Source: UBA6164 sp964527325
Lineage (GTDB): Bacteria > Patescibacteriota > Gracilibacteria > BD1-5 > UBA6164
NCBI GenBank assembly: GCA_964527325.1
Contig: CAZGNU010000050.1
Coordinates: forward strand, 1-12,041
Direction: 5' to 3'
Length of the DNA: 12,041 bases
How positions within the stretch are numbered: the first letter of the stretch is position 1; each line of letters opens with the position of its first letter. The position numbers and the translations under genes were made by a program. Under the pieces are notes generated by a model, which saw nothing but the letters and a program-made list of their open reading frames with translations, made no database searches and had not been told where the DNA came from. Of this stretch, positions 1-7,105 are shown one piece after another.

Positions 1-95
1 TCCAAATCCAAGATTAATATTTTTTCCATTATAGATAAAATTAACAATCTTTCTTTTTCAGATAATTTTAATAAAAATTTTGTTATTTTATCCAT
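1..95 (-). CDS. RelE/ParE-like mRNA interferase toxin, N-terminal fragment
   Basis: Only the first 31 codons lie in the window; the gene continues past position 1. The peptide begins M-D-K-I-T-K-F-L-L-K-L-S-E-K-E-R and continues as an amphipathic helix with L-S-I-M-E-K-I-L. This matches the N-terminal helix pair I know from RelE/ParE-superfamily toxins (K-x-L-x-K-L-x-x-K-E-R, then E-K-I). RelE toxins cleave mRNA in the ribosomal A site. The ATG overlaps the end of the upstream AbrB-like gene by 8 bases, a typical toxin-antitoxin arrangement with coupled translation. The catalytic C-terminal strands are outside the window, so activity cannot be judged. The family call rests on the N-terminal pattern plus the antitoxin next door. 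Confidence 0.62.
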   Translation of the reverse strand, partial: MDKITKFLLKLSEKERLLILSIMEKILILDL

Positions 96-333
96 TTTGA
101 ATTTTTTTAATTTTAGATATAATATCTTTAGGATCAATTCAAGAATCAGAATAAATACCAAATCATTTTTTGTTCTCATAATAAACATTATCAGAGCATG
201 AATCATTTAAAGGTTTAATAAGAAGTCATTTATCTGTTTCTTCTGCTAAAAATATTTTTGTATCAAATCTACTTCTCCAAGCCTTTGGAAGAGTAATCTG
301 ACCAGTATTGAATGATTTCAAAGTATAAGTCAT
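88..333 (-). CDS. AbrB/MazE/SpoVT-type antitoxin (DNA-binding)
   Basis: This is an 81-aa protein with TGA read as Gly. Residues 2-40 (T-Y-T-L-K-S-F-N-T-G-Q-I-T-L-P-K-A-W-R, then F-L-A-E-E-T-D-K-G-L-L-I-K-P-L) are a clear swapped-hairpin AbrB domain: a G-Q-I-T-L-P-K-x-x-R core and a closing strand ending I-K-P-L. Such proteins bind palindromic operators as dimers, and their C-terminal tails neutralise the partner toxin. The tail here ends D-P-K-D-I-I-S-K-I-K-K-I-Q-N-G and is a plausible toxin-binding segment. The stop codon sits inside the start of the RelE-like gene (8-base overlap), so the two form one operon. A perfect 16-bp palindrome lies 12 bases upstream and could be its operator. The domain call is strong; the toxin-neutralising role is inferred from the pairing. 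Confidence 0.82.
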
Positions 334-345
334 AGTTAAATTGAT

Positions 346-361
346 TAATTTAATTAAATTA
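346..361. promoter_or_regulatory. Perfect 16-bp palindrome, candidate operator of the AbrB/RelE-like pair
   Basis: TAATTTAATTAAATTA equals its own reverse complement. It lies 12 bases upstream of the antitoxin ATG (minus strand), just downstream of a minus-strand TATAAT (371-366), where bound protein would block initiation. A second minus-strand TATAAT lies at 382-377. AbrB-type antitoxins usually autoregulate through such sites, so this is a reasonable operator. In DNA this AT-rich, chance palindromes are common. The 64-bp spacer is shared with the divergent HD-domain gene and could control both. Confidence 0.4.
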
Positions 362-397
362 GTTAATTATATTAATATTATATCATTTATTAAAAAA

Positions 398-1630
398 ATG
401 CAAGAAAACATATTCACATTTATGTGAACTTTACAAAAACTCAAAGAATATAAAAGATGGTGAGAAACTAAAACGATGACACAAAAAGAATCTATCGCAG
501 ATCATATTTGGAAAGTTTTGGTTATAGTTTTTGTTGTTTATAAAAACATAGATATAAAATTAGATTTTTTAAGAGTAATTAAACTAGTATTAGTTCATGA
601 TTTAGCTGAAGCAATTACTGAGGATATTGATTATAATTTGGTATATTCATGAGAAATTACTTCAAAGCAAAAATATAAAGAGGAATTAAATGCAATTAGA
701 AAAATTGTAGAAGTTTTATGATGAGATATTTGAAATGAAATTTTTGAGTTATGGAATGAATATGAAAAATGGGAATCTTCTGAAGTAAAATTTGTAAAAG
801 CATTAGAAAAAATTGATCCCATTGATCATGTAATCTTTTATTGACACAAATTTATTGATATACCTGATAAATTTGCAACTTACAATGATAAATCTATGTC
901 AATGGTTCCTGAATTAAAATGATTTTTCCACTGATATAAAATAAAATTAAAGGAAACTTTTTCAGATTGAAATTTTGAGTGGAAGGATAGTTATAATACA
1001 AAATGAAGCTATGAAGAATTTAAAAATTTTGAAAAAATATTTCAATTTATTCAAATAGCACAAAAATTAAAAGAAGCTAGAAGATATGAAACCGCAGAAA
1101 AAGATGGAATAAAAGAAACAGTTGCTGAGCATTCATTCAGACTTACATTTTTTGTTTGGATAGCAACCCATGACCTAGATCTAAAAATAGACATACAAAA
1201 AGCACTAGAAATTGCTATTTTTCATGATATCATTGAATCTTTAGCTTGAGATACAGATTACAAATTAGTTTATTCCTGAAAAATCAGTGCAGAAGAAAAA
1301 AACAAAAAAGAAATATTAGCAATGGAAAAAATAAGAGAAACTTTACCAAAAAAAATTTGAAATGAGATTTATAAATTATGGGATGAATATGAAAAATCAG
1401 AAACAAAGGAATCAAAAGTTGTAAAAGCACTTGATAAAATTGAAGCAATAGATCATTTTATTAGACATGGAATTGATTATATTGATGATCCAAAGAGGAT
1501 AGCTTGATATTTAAATTCCTCAGTTAAAATATGTTCAGATATAAATCCTATTCATGAGTTGTATAGAAATAAATTGAGGAAATTATATGTTGAGTGATGA
1601 ATTGAGTGGAAAGAGGAGTATGAAGCGTAG
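398..1630 (+). CDS. Tandem HD-domain phosphohydrolase (two HD_3/YfbR-like domains fused)
   Basis: This 410-aa protein holds two copies of an HD_3 (5'-deoxynucleotidase YfbR-like) domain. Copy 1 has H36 (A-D-H), H67-D68 (V-H-D-L-A-E-A) and E-L-W-N-E-Y-E; copy 2 has H245 (A-E-H), H276-D277 (F-H-D-I-I-E) and K-L-W-D-E-Y-E. Both carry D-x-D-Y-x-L-V-Y-S-G after the HD pair. The last metal ligand, the Asp of V-K-A-x-D-K-I, is D346 in copy 2, but copy 1 has Glu (E137, A-L-E-K-I-D), so copy 1 may be weak or inactive. HD_3 enzymes remove phosphate from nucleotides; YfbR acts on dNMPs. A single domain is usually about 180-200 aa, so this is an internal duplication. The start at 398 gives copy 1 the same lead-in helix as copy 2; no clear Shine-Dalgarno precedes it. 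The transporter gene follows after 24 bases. Confidence 0.85.
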
Positions 1631-1654
1631 TTTAATAATAAATCAAAAAAAATA

Positions 1655-2515
1655 ATGGAAAATTGGATTTTATTTTCATTAATCAGTTTGTTTAGTATTT
1701 GATTTGTTGAATTTTTATCAAAAATATCAGCACATCATCATTTAAACAAAAGTAAAATAGTTTTTTATAGTATTAATACTCAGCTTGTATTATCTATAAT
1801 TTATTATTATCTAAACTATAAGCCTGTAGAATTAACAGTATTTATAGTTGTTTTAATAATTATTAGAATAGTAGCTGCAATGGAAAAATATATTGCAAGA
1901 TTAAAAAGTTTAAAATATATAGATTCAGGTTTATTTTTTCCAATAAGTAAAATAAATCAAATAATAATGACTTTTTTCGTTTGAATTATTTTCTTTGATG
2001 AATATTTAAAAATTAATGAAATATTATCTTTAATAATAGGTGTTATTATAATATTATTACTAGTAAATAAAAAAGATTTAAAATTACAAAAAAATTATAA
2101 AAAAGGTTTATTTTATTTGATATTATTTAACTTCATAATACTTATTTCCTCATCATTAAATAAATATTTTGTATCAATTGATTTTGATATCCCAACATAC
2201 TTATTTTTATCGTCTATAATTTGAAGTTCTTATGTTTATATTTCAAAAAAAGATGTAAAGAAAAAAAGTAATAAAACTATGAAAAAACAGGAATATATAA
2301 ATTGAACTTTAGTTTGATTATTTTCATTTATTGCATTTGTATCATTATTATTTGCACTTAAAGACTAAAAATTTGTACTAGTTCAAACATTAAAATCATT
2401 TTCTATTTTTATTCCTATAATATTATCAATAATAATCTACAAAGAAAAAGTAAGCTTACAAAAAATAATAGCTTTTATTTTATTAATAGTTATGTTAGTG
2501 TTAGTAAAATTATAA
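1655..2515 (+). pseudogene. DMT/EamA-like membrane transporter, interrupted by an in-frame TAA
   Basis: Reading TGA as Gly, the frame from ATG 1655 gives 237 aa of alternating hydrophobic helices and stops at TAA 2366-2368 after F-A-L-K-D. The same frame continues without another stop to TAA 2513-2515 as K-F-V-L-V-Q-T-L-K-S, a hydrophobic stretch, I-I-Y-K-E-K-V-S-L-Q-K-I-I, then a last helix. That tail is the expected C-terminal end of an EamA/DMT half (Q-x-L-K-S, F/Y-K-E-K-x-S, closing helix). The combined length of about 285 aa is normal for the family, which exports or imports small metabolites. The TAA could be a single-base change from TGA (Gly). As written, the product loses its last two helices. 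Alternatives are a recent null mutation, readthrough or a sequence error. The substrate is unknown and the family call moderate. Confidence 0.68.
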
Positions 2516-2534
2516 GAAATTTATTAATTTTCGT

Positions 2535-2562
2535 TTGATATTAAAGCAAAACAAAGTATAAT
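2535..2562 (+). promoter_or_regulatory. Sigma-70-like promoter for the Fic gene
   Basis: TTGATA (2535-2540), a 16-bp spacer and TATAAT (2557-2562) form a near-consensus promoter. Transcription would start near 2569, giving a leader of about 22 bases before the Fic ATG at 2591. The -10 box lies inside the left arm of the terminator-like hairpin at 2553-2588. The call rests on sequence only, in AT-rich DNA. Confidence 0.5.
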
Positions 2563-2588
2563 AAAAATATTATTTTATTATACTTTTT
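2553..2588 (+). terminator. Hairpin with 14-bp stem between transporter and Fic genes
   Basis: AAAGTATAATAAAA (2553-2566) pairs perfectly with TTTTATTATACTTT (2573-2586) around the loop ATATTA. The right arm ends in a run of five T (2584-2588). It lies 37 bases after the transporter stop and would serve as its intrinsic terminator, although the stem is AT-rich and the T run short. The predicted start point of the Fic promoter falls in the loop, so Fic transcripts would carry only the right arm and not form the hairpin. Confidence 0.55.
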
Positions 2589-2590
2589 AA

Positions 2591-3343
2591 ATGGAAATTC
2601 TTACAAATAAATATTTTAAGAAATATAAAAAAAATCTAATTAATTTTGATAAAAAAATTGAAAAATTTATAAATAACTCTAAGGAATTTGATTTTGACTA
2701 TTTAACTGATGCGTCAAGTGTATATTCATCTAATATTGAATGAAACACTCTTGACCTAAATTCTTTTATGAACCTAAGAATAAATAAAAGTATAACTAAA
2801 GACGTTGAAGAAATTGAAAATTTGACCAAAGCATATAATTTTGCACAAACAAACGATTTAAACGAAAAAAACTTATTAAATATACATAAAATCTCATCAA
2901 AAACAATTCTTATTAAATCAAAAAGATGAGTTTATAGAGATGATAAAGTATGAATATTTTGAAAAAATTGACTAGTTTATCTTGCAATTGAAGCCGACAA
3001 AGTATGATGAAAAATGTCTGAATTATTTAAAGATATAAGCCTGTTATTAAATACAGACTTAACCAATAAAGAAATATTTTATTATGCATCATTTATTCAT
3101 TTAGTTTTTGTACATATTCATCCATTTGCTGATTGAAATGGTAGAACTGCAAGAGTACTAGAAAAATGGTTTATCACACAAAAATTATGAAAAGATTTTT
3201 GGAAACTAAGATGTGAAGAATATTATAAAGAAAATAGAGAAGAATATTATAATAATATAAATTTGTGAGTAAATTATTATGAATTAAATTATGATAATTG
3301 TATGGATTTTTTGTTAATGCTTCCTAATAGTTTAAAATTATAA
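2591..3343 (+). CDS. Fic-domain protein (probable AMP-transferase) with N-terminal self-inhibition motif
   Basis: This 250-aa protein has the complete Fic active site H177-P-F-A-D-G-N-G-R-T-A-R, with the first Gly encoded by TGA. Fic enzymes use the His to transfer AMP from ATP to target Ser/Thr/Tyr, and the D-G-N-G-R loop holds the phosphates and metal. Residues 46-51 (S-S-N-I-E-G) fit the (S/T)xxxE(G/N) inhibitory motif whose Glu blocks ATP; being N-terminal and in the same chain, it makes this a class II, self-inhibited Fic. The intervening K-R-G-V-Y-R-D-D segment fits the target-docking flap. There is no signal peptide or membrane segment, so it is cytosolic. The zinc-ribbon gene starts 4 bases after the stop, suggesting one transcript. 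The family and catalytic competence are clear; the target is unknown. Confidence 0.92.
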
Positions 3344-3347
3344 AAAT

Positions 3348-5056
3348 ATGTCAGAAAAAATAATTAAATCAAAACAATGCTCTCAATGTAATATTAGCTT
3401 TGATATTTTAGAAAAAGATTTGGAATTTTATGATAAAATTTCACCTGTTTTTAATTGAAAAAAATATAACATTCCTGAACCAACTTTATGTCCAGATTGT
3501 AGACAACAAAGAAGACTTGTATGGAGAAATGAAAGAAATTTATATAGAAGGAAATGTGATCTAGGAGGAAACAATATTATTTCTGTATTTTCACCTGATA
3601 AACCATACAAAGTATATGACCACAAAATTTGGTGGAGTGATGAATTTGATTGAATAGATTATGGAAAAGATTTTGATTCCAAAAAAACATTTTTTGAACA
3701 ATTTAAAGGGCTTGATTTAACTGTACCAAAATTATCAATAGGGATACAAAATTGTGAAAATTGTGATTTTACGACTGATATTTGAGATAGTAAAGATTGT
3801 TATATGTCTTTTAGAACTCATTATTGTGATAATATTATACACTCATATAGACCAAATAGATCATCAAATTGTGTTGATTGCTATCAAGTAAAAGAAAGTG
3901 AAAATTTATATGAATGTTTTGAGTGTGATAAATGTCAAAATAGCAAATATTTATATAAATGTAATAATTCTCATTCTAGTTATTTTTTATGGAATTGCAC
4001 TTGATGTCATGACTGTATTTTGTGTTATAATCAAACAAATACAAGTTACTGCATACTTAATAAAAATTATTCAAAAGAAGAATATAATGAGAAAATTATA
4101 GAATTAAAAAAGAATACAAAAATTGATTTTAGTATTTTTAATAATTCAGATACTAAAAATATAACAACAATAGGTTCAGAGAATTTTAACTGAAATTATA
4201 TTTATAATTCAGAAAATATTTATGATTCTTTTAATATTTATGATTCAAGAGATTGTAAATATTGCTTCTGATTACATGATGTATCTGATTGTTATGATGT
4301 TGAATTCTTTTGATTTAATAATCTTAATCACGCATATGATTCACATGTAATATGAAATGGTTGAAAAAATATTTTGTTTTGAAATTCAGTAGTAAATAAT
4401 AATACAAATATTTATTATTCAGAAAATATTTATAATAATTCTGAAAATATATTTTGATGTTTTTGACTTGATAATAAAAAATATTGTATTTTAAATAAAC
4501 AATATAGTAAAGAAAAATATGAAAAACTTGTTCCAAAAATTATTAATAACATGAAAAAAGATTGAGAATGGTGAGAGTTTTTTCCTAGCAATATTAGTCC
4601 TTTTGGTTACAATGAAACTATTGCTATGGATTATTACCCAATAACCTCACCCCAACCCTCTCCTTTGGAGGAGAGGGAATTCAGGGGTGAGGTTTTAACT
4701 GGTCTGATTATGAACAACCATCATTAAAAGTTGATAAAATTATTCCAGCGAACAAATTACCAAAAAATATTAAAGATATTCCTAATGATATATTAAATTG
4801 GGCTATAAAATGTGAAGAAACAGATAAACCTTTCAGAATAATAGAACAAAAACTAAATTTCTACAGAAAACAATGAATAAGTATTCCAAAAAAACATCCA
4901 GACGTAAGACATAAAAACAGAGTAACACTCTGAAACCCAAGAAAATTATACAAATCTAACTGTGATAAGTGTAATAAAGATATACTTACTACTTATGATA
5001 ACAATAGACAAGAAACTGTTTATTGTGAAGAATGTTATAAAAAAGAAATTTATTAA
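3348..5056 (+). pseudogene. Large zinc-ribbon CPR-family protein of unknown function, split by a palindromic repeat
   Basis: From ATG 3348 the frame runs 459 codons to TAA 4725-4727. It starts with a zinc-finger module (C11-S-Q-C14 and C48-P-D-C51, then R-Q-Q-R-R-L-V-W-R-N-E-R and S-P-D-K-P-Y-K-V-Y). Next come many spaced Cys pairs and short S-E-N-I-Y / D-C-x-x-C repeats (about residues 140-400) that look like a solenoid. Inside it, 4643-4694 is a GC-rich palindrome. After it the original protein resumes two bases out of phase: F-N-W-S-D-Y-E, then D-I-P-N-D-I-L-N-W-A-I-K-C-E, F-Y-R-K-Q-G-I-S-I-P-K-K-H-P-D, and a final C-x2-C...C-x2-C ribbon ending at 5056. I recognise this as a family common in Patescibacteria/CPR genomes with no known function. 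The product as written lacks the conserved C-terminal quarter. The gene lies directly behind the Fic gene. Confidence 0.75.
4643..4694. repeat. 52-bp GC-rich palindromic element inserted in a coding region
   Basis: The outer arms AACCTCACCCC (4643-4653) and GGGGTGAGGTT (4684-4694) pair perfectly over 11 bp. The inner arms CCCTCTCC (4656-4663) and GGAGAGGG (4670-4677) pair over 8 bp around TTTGGA. Its GC content is far above the surroundings. The CCTCACCCCAACCCTCTCC type of sequence is, from memory, a widespread REP-like palindrome in bacteria. Here it breaks the zinc-ribbon gene and shifts its frame. The elements at 7106-7210 and 9394-9495 share the CCCTCTC-type core but are longer. Confidence 0.85.
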
Positions 5057-5057
5057 C

Positions 5058-5088
5058 AAAAAAAGAATATTAATTTATTCTTTTTTTT
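5058..5088 (+). terminator. Intrinsic terminator after the zinc-ribbon gene
   Basis: AAAAAAAGAATA (5058-5069) and TATTCTTTTTTT (5076-5087) pair perfectly over 12 bp around TTAATT and run into a tract of eight T (5081-5088). It starts 2 bases after the stop codon at 5056. The stem is AT-rich, but the T tract is strong. Its last two T bases also form the start of the next promoter's -35 box. Confidence 0.75.
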
Positions 5089-5114
5089 GACTAAAAACAA
5101 CTAAAACATATAAT
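5087..5114 (+). promoter_or_regulatory. Sigma-70-like promoter for the small ORF-doc-polA operon
   Basis: TTGACT (5087-5092), a 16-bp spacer and TATAAT (5109-5114) form a near-consensus promoter directly behind the terminator. Transcription would start near 5121, about 25 bases before the 31-aa ORF. No other convincing promoter lies between here and polA. Confidence 0.6.
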
Positions 5115-5145
5115 AAAATGTAATAGAAAATAATAATTTAAAAAA

Positions 5146-5241
5146 ATGAAAAAAATAAACAAAGAAATTAAAAAAATAATGGATAAAAAACTAAAAAATA
5201 AAGCTAACTATAAAGCTTTTGAAAGATTAACTGAAAAATAA
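5146..5241 (+). CDS. 31-aa basic peptide, candidate minimal antitoxin of Doc
   Basis: ATG 5146 opens a 31-codon ORF, rich in Lys and predicted helical (M-K-K-I-N-K-E-I-K-K-I-M-D-K-K, ending N-Y-K-A-F-E-R-L-T-E-K). A good promoter lies upstream, and one base separates its TAA from the Doc ATG, exactly where the antitoxin of a phd-doc operon sits. Phd inhibits Doc with a short C-terminal helix, while its N-terminal domain binds DNA. This peptide is about the size of the inhibitory helix alone and has room for no DNA-binding fold. I see no sequence similarity that proves it is Phd-like; it could also be a remnant or a leader peptide. Position is the main evidence. Confidence 0.5.
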   Translation: MKKINKEIKKIMDKKLKNKANYKAFERLTEK

Positions 5242-5242
5242 A

Positions 5243-5620
5243 ATGCATTATATAAATATTGATGATTTAATACAAATTCATGATAGCATCCTTGAAGAAT
5301 TTTGATGATTAAAATGAATTAAAGATAAACAACAATTAGAATCAATTCTACAACACATTAAAAATAATGAGTATTATCCAAATGTAATTGAAAAAACAAC
5401 TCATCTATTTTTTTGAATAATAAAATTTCACTGTTTTAATGATTGAAATAAAAGAACTGCAATATGAGTGTTAACAGTTTTTCTAGAATTAAATTGATAT
5501 ATTATTCCTGATATTTTTGTTAAATTTGAAGATATTGCAATTTGAGTAGCAAAATGAGAAATAGATAAAAAAACATTAACAATTATTATAAAAACAATAT
5601 TTATTAGTTTCAAATTTTAA
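5243..5620 (+). CDS. doc: Doc-family toxin (Fic-fold kinase)
   Basis: This 125-aa protein is the length of phage P1 Doc (126 aa). It has the Doc signature H63-C-F-N-D67-G-N-K-R-T-A, with Gly encoded by TGA. The Lys in place of the second Gly of the Fic motif is the hallmark of Doc, which phosphorylates elongation factor Tu and stalls translation instead of adding AMP. N-terminal I-D-D-L-I-Q-I-H-D-S-I-L-E-E-F-G-G-L-K-G-I-K and L-E-S-I-L-Q-H-I also fit Doc (I-x-x-x-H-x-x-x-L-x-x-x-G-G-x-x-G-x-x-x). The C-terminus V-A-K-G-E-I-D-K-K-T-L matches the family's closing helices. The gene follows the 31-aa ORF by one base, and the polA fragment starts 21 bases after its stop. All key residues are present, so it should be active unless neutralised. 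Confidence 0.9.
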
Positions 5621-5641
5621 TAAAATAAATTAGGTAAAAAA

Positions 5642-7102
5642 ATGGCAAAATTTTACGACACACTCCTTTGAGAATACATAAAAAATCCATGAATTAGGTG
5701 ATTATCATTAGATAAACTATCACAAAAAGATTTTTGATATAGAATGATAAGTTTTGATGAAATTACAAATAAAAAGAAAATAGATTTTAGAGATGTGGAC
5801 TTGAAAGAAGCTGCAATTTATTCTGGGGAAGATGTTTATATTACAAATAAATTATTTATAAAACAAACAGAAAAAAAAATTACAAAAAATAAAATATTAA
5901 ATGATATTGAAATTCCACTTTTAAAAGTATTACAAAAAATGGAAATTGATTGAGTTTTTGTTGATCCTGATAGATTAAAATGAATTTGAACATTACTTGA
6001 AAATGAAATAGAAAAACTTTGAAAAGAAATTATAGAAGAAGCATGAGAAGAATTTAATATAAAATCACCAAAACAAGTTGGGAATATTTTGTTTGAAAAA
6101 ATGTGATTACCGAAGTGAAAAAAAACTAAAACAGGATATAGTGTAAATGCTGAAGTTTTATGAAATTTAGCTCATGATTTTCCGATTGTACAAAAAATCA
6201 TAGATTACAGACATTATACAAAAATACTATCAACATATGTAGATTGATTAATTGACCTAATAGATGAAAACTCATTAATTCACACAAGTTATAATACAGC
6301 AATTACTGCAACATGAAGACTATCAAGTACAAAACCAAATTTACAAAATATACCAAGCTCTAGTTGAATCGCATGAGAAGTCCGCGACGCATTTATTTCT
6401 AGGTTTGAATGAGGAAAAATTATGGCTTTTGATTATTCTCAAGTAGAAGTAAGATTACTAGCTATAATGTCAACTGATAAAAATTTATTAGATGCTTTTA
6501 AAAATGATCATGATATTCACCACAAAACAGCAGAATTCATCTTTCCTGATTCAGATATTACAAATACTGAAAGGAAAATAGCAAAAGCTGTTAATTTTTG
6601 AGTTATTTATTGAATAAGTTGATTCTGATTATCTAAAATGATTTGAGGATCTGTAAAAGATTGTAATAATTATATTAAAAAATTCTATGAATCATATCCT
6701 GAAGTAAAAGAATTTTTAGAAAAAATTGTTACTTGATGTGAAGAAAAAAAATACGTAGAAACTCTTTTTTGAAGAAAAAGATATATAAACTGAATAAATG
6801 ATTTGAATAAAATGATCAAATCTTCAGCTGAAAGAGAAGCCAAAAATATGCCAATCCAATGAACAAGCGCAGATATTATAAAGTTTGCAATGATAAAAGT
6901 TTATAATTTTCTTGAAAAAAAGAAATTAAAGTCTAAGATGATAATGCAAGTTCATGACGAGCTAGTATTTGATACTTTTCCATGAGAAGAAAATATTTTA
7001 AAAAAAGAAATAGTAAATATTATGGAAAATATATTAAAAGATATTCCTATAAAATTAAAAACTGATATTTGAGAAGGAAACAGCTGGAAGGAGGCAAAAT
7101 AA
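5642..7102 (+). CDS. polA: DNA polymerase I, polymerase domain with a partial 3'-5' exonuclease domain (N-terminally truncated)
   Basis: This 486-aa family A polymerase has all active-site motifs: T-G-R-L-S-S...P-N-L-Q-N-I-P; motif A D264-Y-S-Q-V-E-V-R; motif B R311-x3-K315-x3-F-G-V-I-Y-G; motif C Q-V-H438-D439-E440. It should extend primers. A full Pol I is usually 800-950 aa. This one begins K-F-Y-D-T-L-L-G-E-Y-I-K-N-P-G, inside the 3'-5' exonuclease fold. Exo III (Y60-S-G-E-D64) remains, but Exo I (DxE), Exo II and the whole 5' nuclease domain are missing, so proofreading should be lost. The start is sound: an AGG lies 7 bases before ATG, and an in-frame TAA (5621-5623) excludes a longer form. 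The sequence immediately upstream is the intact doc gene, so the missing part was not merely frameshifted. It may be encoded elsewhere (split polA) or lost. Confidence 0.93.
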
Positions 7103-7105
7103 AAA

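Noticed and set aside
334..397. Plus-strand promoter for the HD-domain gene
   Set aside because: TTGATT at 341 has no -10 box at a normal distance. The many AT-only hexamers in this spacer make any single choice arbitrary.
3804..4101. Two overlapping 66-67-codon plus-strand frames inside the zinc-ribbon gene
   Set aside because: The first is a piece of the zinc-ribbon protein itself cut by TGA; the second is an out-of-frame shadow. Neither is a separate gene.
4600..4730. Reading the palindrome as a coding insertion
   Set aside because: In the upstream frame it encodes a Pro/Glu-rich stretch and then runs out of phase to a stop 31 bases after the element. The conserved protein resumes only in another frame.
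5621..5641. Longer polA start reaching back into doc
   Set aside because: TAA at 5621-5623 is in frame with polA, and TAA is a true stop here, so ATG 5642 is the first usable start.
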